Below, in pieces: positions 4,808 to 6,321 of a DNA stretch of 6,321 nt. The stretch is from CAYQPF01 sp964419225. Lineage in GTDB: Bacteria; Cloacimonadota; Cloacimonadia; Cloacimonadales; CAYQPF01. How positions within the stretch are numbered: the stretch's first letter is position 1; every line of letters starts with the position of its first letter. The translations under genes and the position numbers were made by a program. The stretch lies in NCBI GenBank assembly GCA_964419225.1, contig CAYQPF010000227.1, positions 1 through 6,321 on the forward strand. Direction: 5' to 3'. The notes beneath the pieces were generated by a model. That model saw only the letters and a list, made by a program, of their open reading frames with translations. It had not been told where the DNA came from and did not search any database.

Positions 4808-5761
4808 ATGCAGGATTTTAAAATTGACCATTGGATTCAGCAACTTAAAACAGGGAATCAACGCAGTGCTGCCAAACTTATTTCTTTGATTGAAAACTAT
4901 CAGTTAAGCCATGAGATCATACCCAAGATTCACGATATGACGGGTAACGCATACATTATAGGAATTACGGGTGCCCCGGGAGTCGGGAAGAGTACATTGA
5001 CAGATAAGATTGTAAAGCTTCTCATCAGTCGGAATAAGAAAGTGGGTATCATTGCAATTGATCCGACAAGTCCTTTTACCGGGGGAGCGATTCTGGGAGA
5101 CAGAATAAGGCTACAGCAACTTGCTACCAATCCCAATGTTTTCATCCGCAGTATGGCTTCAAGGGGTCATTTGGGCGGTGTATCCAATGCGACAATGGAT
5201 GCCGTAAAAGTTTTAGATGCACTGGGTATGGATTATATCTTCATTGAAACAGTAGGGGTTGGTCAGTCGGAAGTGGATATAGTAAAACATGTAGATACGA
5301 CACTTTTAACGCTTATACCAGGCATGGGTGATGAGATACAGGCTTTGAAAGCCGGAGTTATGGAAATTGCAGACGTGTTTGTGATAAATAAAGCAGATCG
5401 TGAGGGTGTGGAACGAACAATATTGGAAGTGGAAATGCTCCAGCATTTAAGTAATCAAAAGGATTTCGTACCTCCAATACAAAAAGTGATAGCCAGGGAA
5501 AATAAAGGGATTGAAGAGTTGTGGGCGAAAGTTGAGACACATCGCAAGTATATGGAAGAATCGGGTACTTTTATTTCGAACCGGAAAAAGAGATTACAAT
5601 TTGAAATTGAGAATATTCTTCTGGAAAATATATCAGCCAAGGCTAAGCACTACATTGACACAGAAGTAAATTATTCGTTGCTCATTGATAAAATCTATAG
5701 TAAGGAGTTGGAGCTTTATTCCCAAATAGAGAAGATTCTGAAAGAATTACTGAATTATTGA
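4808..5761 (+). CDS. meaB: MeaB/ArgK-family G3E GTPase, cobalamin-mutase chaperone
   Basis: This 317-residue cytosolic P-loop GTPase is of the usual family length. MeaB proteins bind adenosylcobalamin-dependent acyl-CoA mutases, gate cofactor loading and protect or replace damaged cofactor, powered by GTP. Visible motifs are Walker A GAPGVGKST (55-63), the magnesium and switch region IDPTSPFTGGAILGDRIR (84-101), SMASRGHLGG (115-124), the Walker B/G3 region ETVGVGQSE (147-155) and the guanine-specific NKAD (194-197). A helical N-terminal arm (1-45) and C-terminal helices (about 260-317), which form the dimer interface in characterised members, are both present. The ribosome site aaggaag (4797-4803) overlaps the previous stop. 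The older ArgK name (arginine transport kinase) is a misnomer. No mutase gene lies in the window, so its client is unknown and may be encoded downstream. Confidence 0.93.
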   Translation: MQDFKIDHWIQQLKTGNQRSAAKLISLIENYQLSHEIIPKIHDMTGNAYIIGITGAPGVGKSTLTDKIVKLLISRNKKVGIIAIDPTSPFTGGAILGDRIRLQQLATNPNVFIRSMASRGHLGGVSNATMDAVKVLDALGMDYIFIETVGVGQSEVDIVKHVDTTLLTLIPGMGDEIQALKAGVMEIADVFVINKADREGVERTILEVEMLQHLSNQKDFVPPIQKVIARENKGIEELWAKVETHRKYMEESGTFISNRKKRLQFEIENILLENISAKAKHYIDTEVNYSLLIDKIYSKELELYSQIEKILKELLNY

Positions 5762-5798
5762 GGAATATACGTTATTCTGAATTAGAGAGGTTAAGCGT

Positions 5799-6321
5799 AT
5801 GTACAAAGAGAAACTAGCACAGCTTCGACGCATGGCAACTGTCAAAAGAGTTTTGAATGCTATTTTGACATATTCAAGTTATTATCTTTCATTAGTATTG
5901 AAGAAACCTGTTGTTTGGGGATATCCAGTTACATTAACCTTTGAACCAGCCAATATATGTAATTTGAGATGTCCGTTATGTCCGTGTGGAAATGATACCT
6001 TAACCCGTAAGAGAGGTTATTTAGAATTTGATTTGTTCAAAAAGGTAATTGATGAAATCCATCCATACATTTCGCGCATAATGTTGTGGAATCAGGGTGA
6101 ACCATTTCTTAACAAAGATTTTCTCAAAATTGTTAACTATGCTTATCAAAAGAAAATTTATACATTAACGTCAACCAATGGGAATATCATGCCAAATGCC
6201 GAGGAGATAGTTAAATCCGGACTTGATTATATAATATTCTCTTTGGATGGCACTACTCAGGAGACATACAACAAGTACCGTATCAATGGTAATTTGGATA
6301 CCGTTTTGCAAAATGTACGTG
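5799..6321 (+). CDS. Radical SAM protein, 3'-truncated by the window edge (paralogue 2)
   Basis: The frame opens at the ATG at 5799, 8 nt after an agagagg ribosome site, and stays open to the window end, giving 174 residues. It aligns without gaps to residues 1-174 of the radical SAM protein at 3548, with about 71% identity counted by hand. The cluster cysteines C54-C58-C61 (CNLRCPLC), the NQGEPFLN motif (98-105), STNGN (125-129) and SLDG (148-151) are all kept. An additional Cys63 follows directly (CPCG, against CPSG in paralogue 1). Divergence is concentrated in the first 35 residues, and the catalytic barrel is near-identical. A C-terminal SPASM region is expected beyond the window. It lies 37 nt after the MeaB gene and so is probably in the same operon. 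It is clearly a duplication; whether the two enzymes share a substrate or form a heteromer is open. Confidence 0.93.
   Translation, partial: MYKEKLAQLRRMATVKRVLNAILTYSSYYLSLVLKKPVVWGYPVTLTFEPANICNLRCPLCPCGNDTLTRKRGYLEFDLFKKVIDEIHPYISRIMLWNQGEPFLNKDFLKIVNYAYQKKIYTLTSTNGNIMPNAEEIVKSGLDYIIFSLDGTTQETYNKYRINGNLDTVLQNVR

Noticed and set aside
4289..5640. Minus-strand open frames of 60-71 codons across the radical SAM and MeaB genes
   Set aside because: They are shadows of strongly supported genes, with no family resemblance.
3548..6321. Radical SAM operon as a flagellin-modification locus
   Set aside because: Adjacency is the only support; two terminators lie between, the flagellins contain no Cys, and no known flagellin-modifying family is present.

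Overview
The window comes from a flagellated bacterium. It is moderately A+T-rich, and every gene reads on the + strand behind a clear Shine-Dalgarno sequence. The taxon cannot be fixed from the sequence alone. The flagellins (MSLVINHN start, compact, no large outer domains) together with a SPASM-type radical SAM enzyme, a DUF4911-like protein and a MeaB-type GTPase would fit an anaerobic Gram-negative lineage such as Desulfobacterota, Nitrospirota or an anammox-type planctomycete. That placement is inference.

Region 1 (1-3209) is a tandem flagellin array. It holds the last 234 residues of one flagellin, two complete 329-residue flagellins that are about 87% identical to each other (counted by hand), and a short frameshifted remnant of a flagellin C-terminus, closed by a strong intrinsic terminator. 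Each real flagellin gene is followed 8-17 bases after its stop by a small hairpin. Inverted repeats also lie in the leaders of the second and third genes. All three proteins carry an unusual Trp-rich, internally duplicated segment in the central variable region.

Region 2 (3210-3547) is a 338-base gap. It contains a second intrinsic terminator (facing the same way), a four-copy 9-bp tandem repeat, a perfect 7-bp inverted repeat and a possible promoter for what follows.

Region 3 (3548-6321, running off the end) is a tight operon: a radical SAM/SPASM protein, a small DUF4911-like protein overlapping it by one base, a MeaB/ArgK-family GTPase 10 bases further on, and then the first 174 codons of a second radical SAM protein that is about 71% identical to the first. 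No cobalamin-dependent mutase, the usual MeaB client, is visible. The layout of two radical SAM paralogues flanking a DUF4911-like protein and a B12-chaperone GTPase is the most interesting feature. Its substrate is unknown, and any connection to flagellin is only positional, since two terminators separate the regions.
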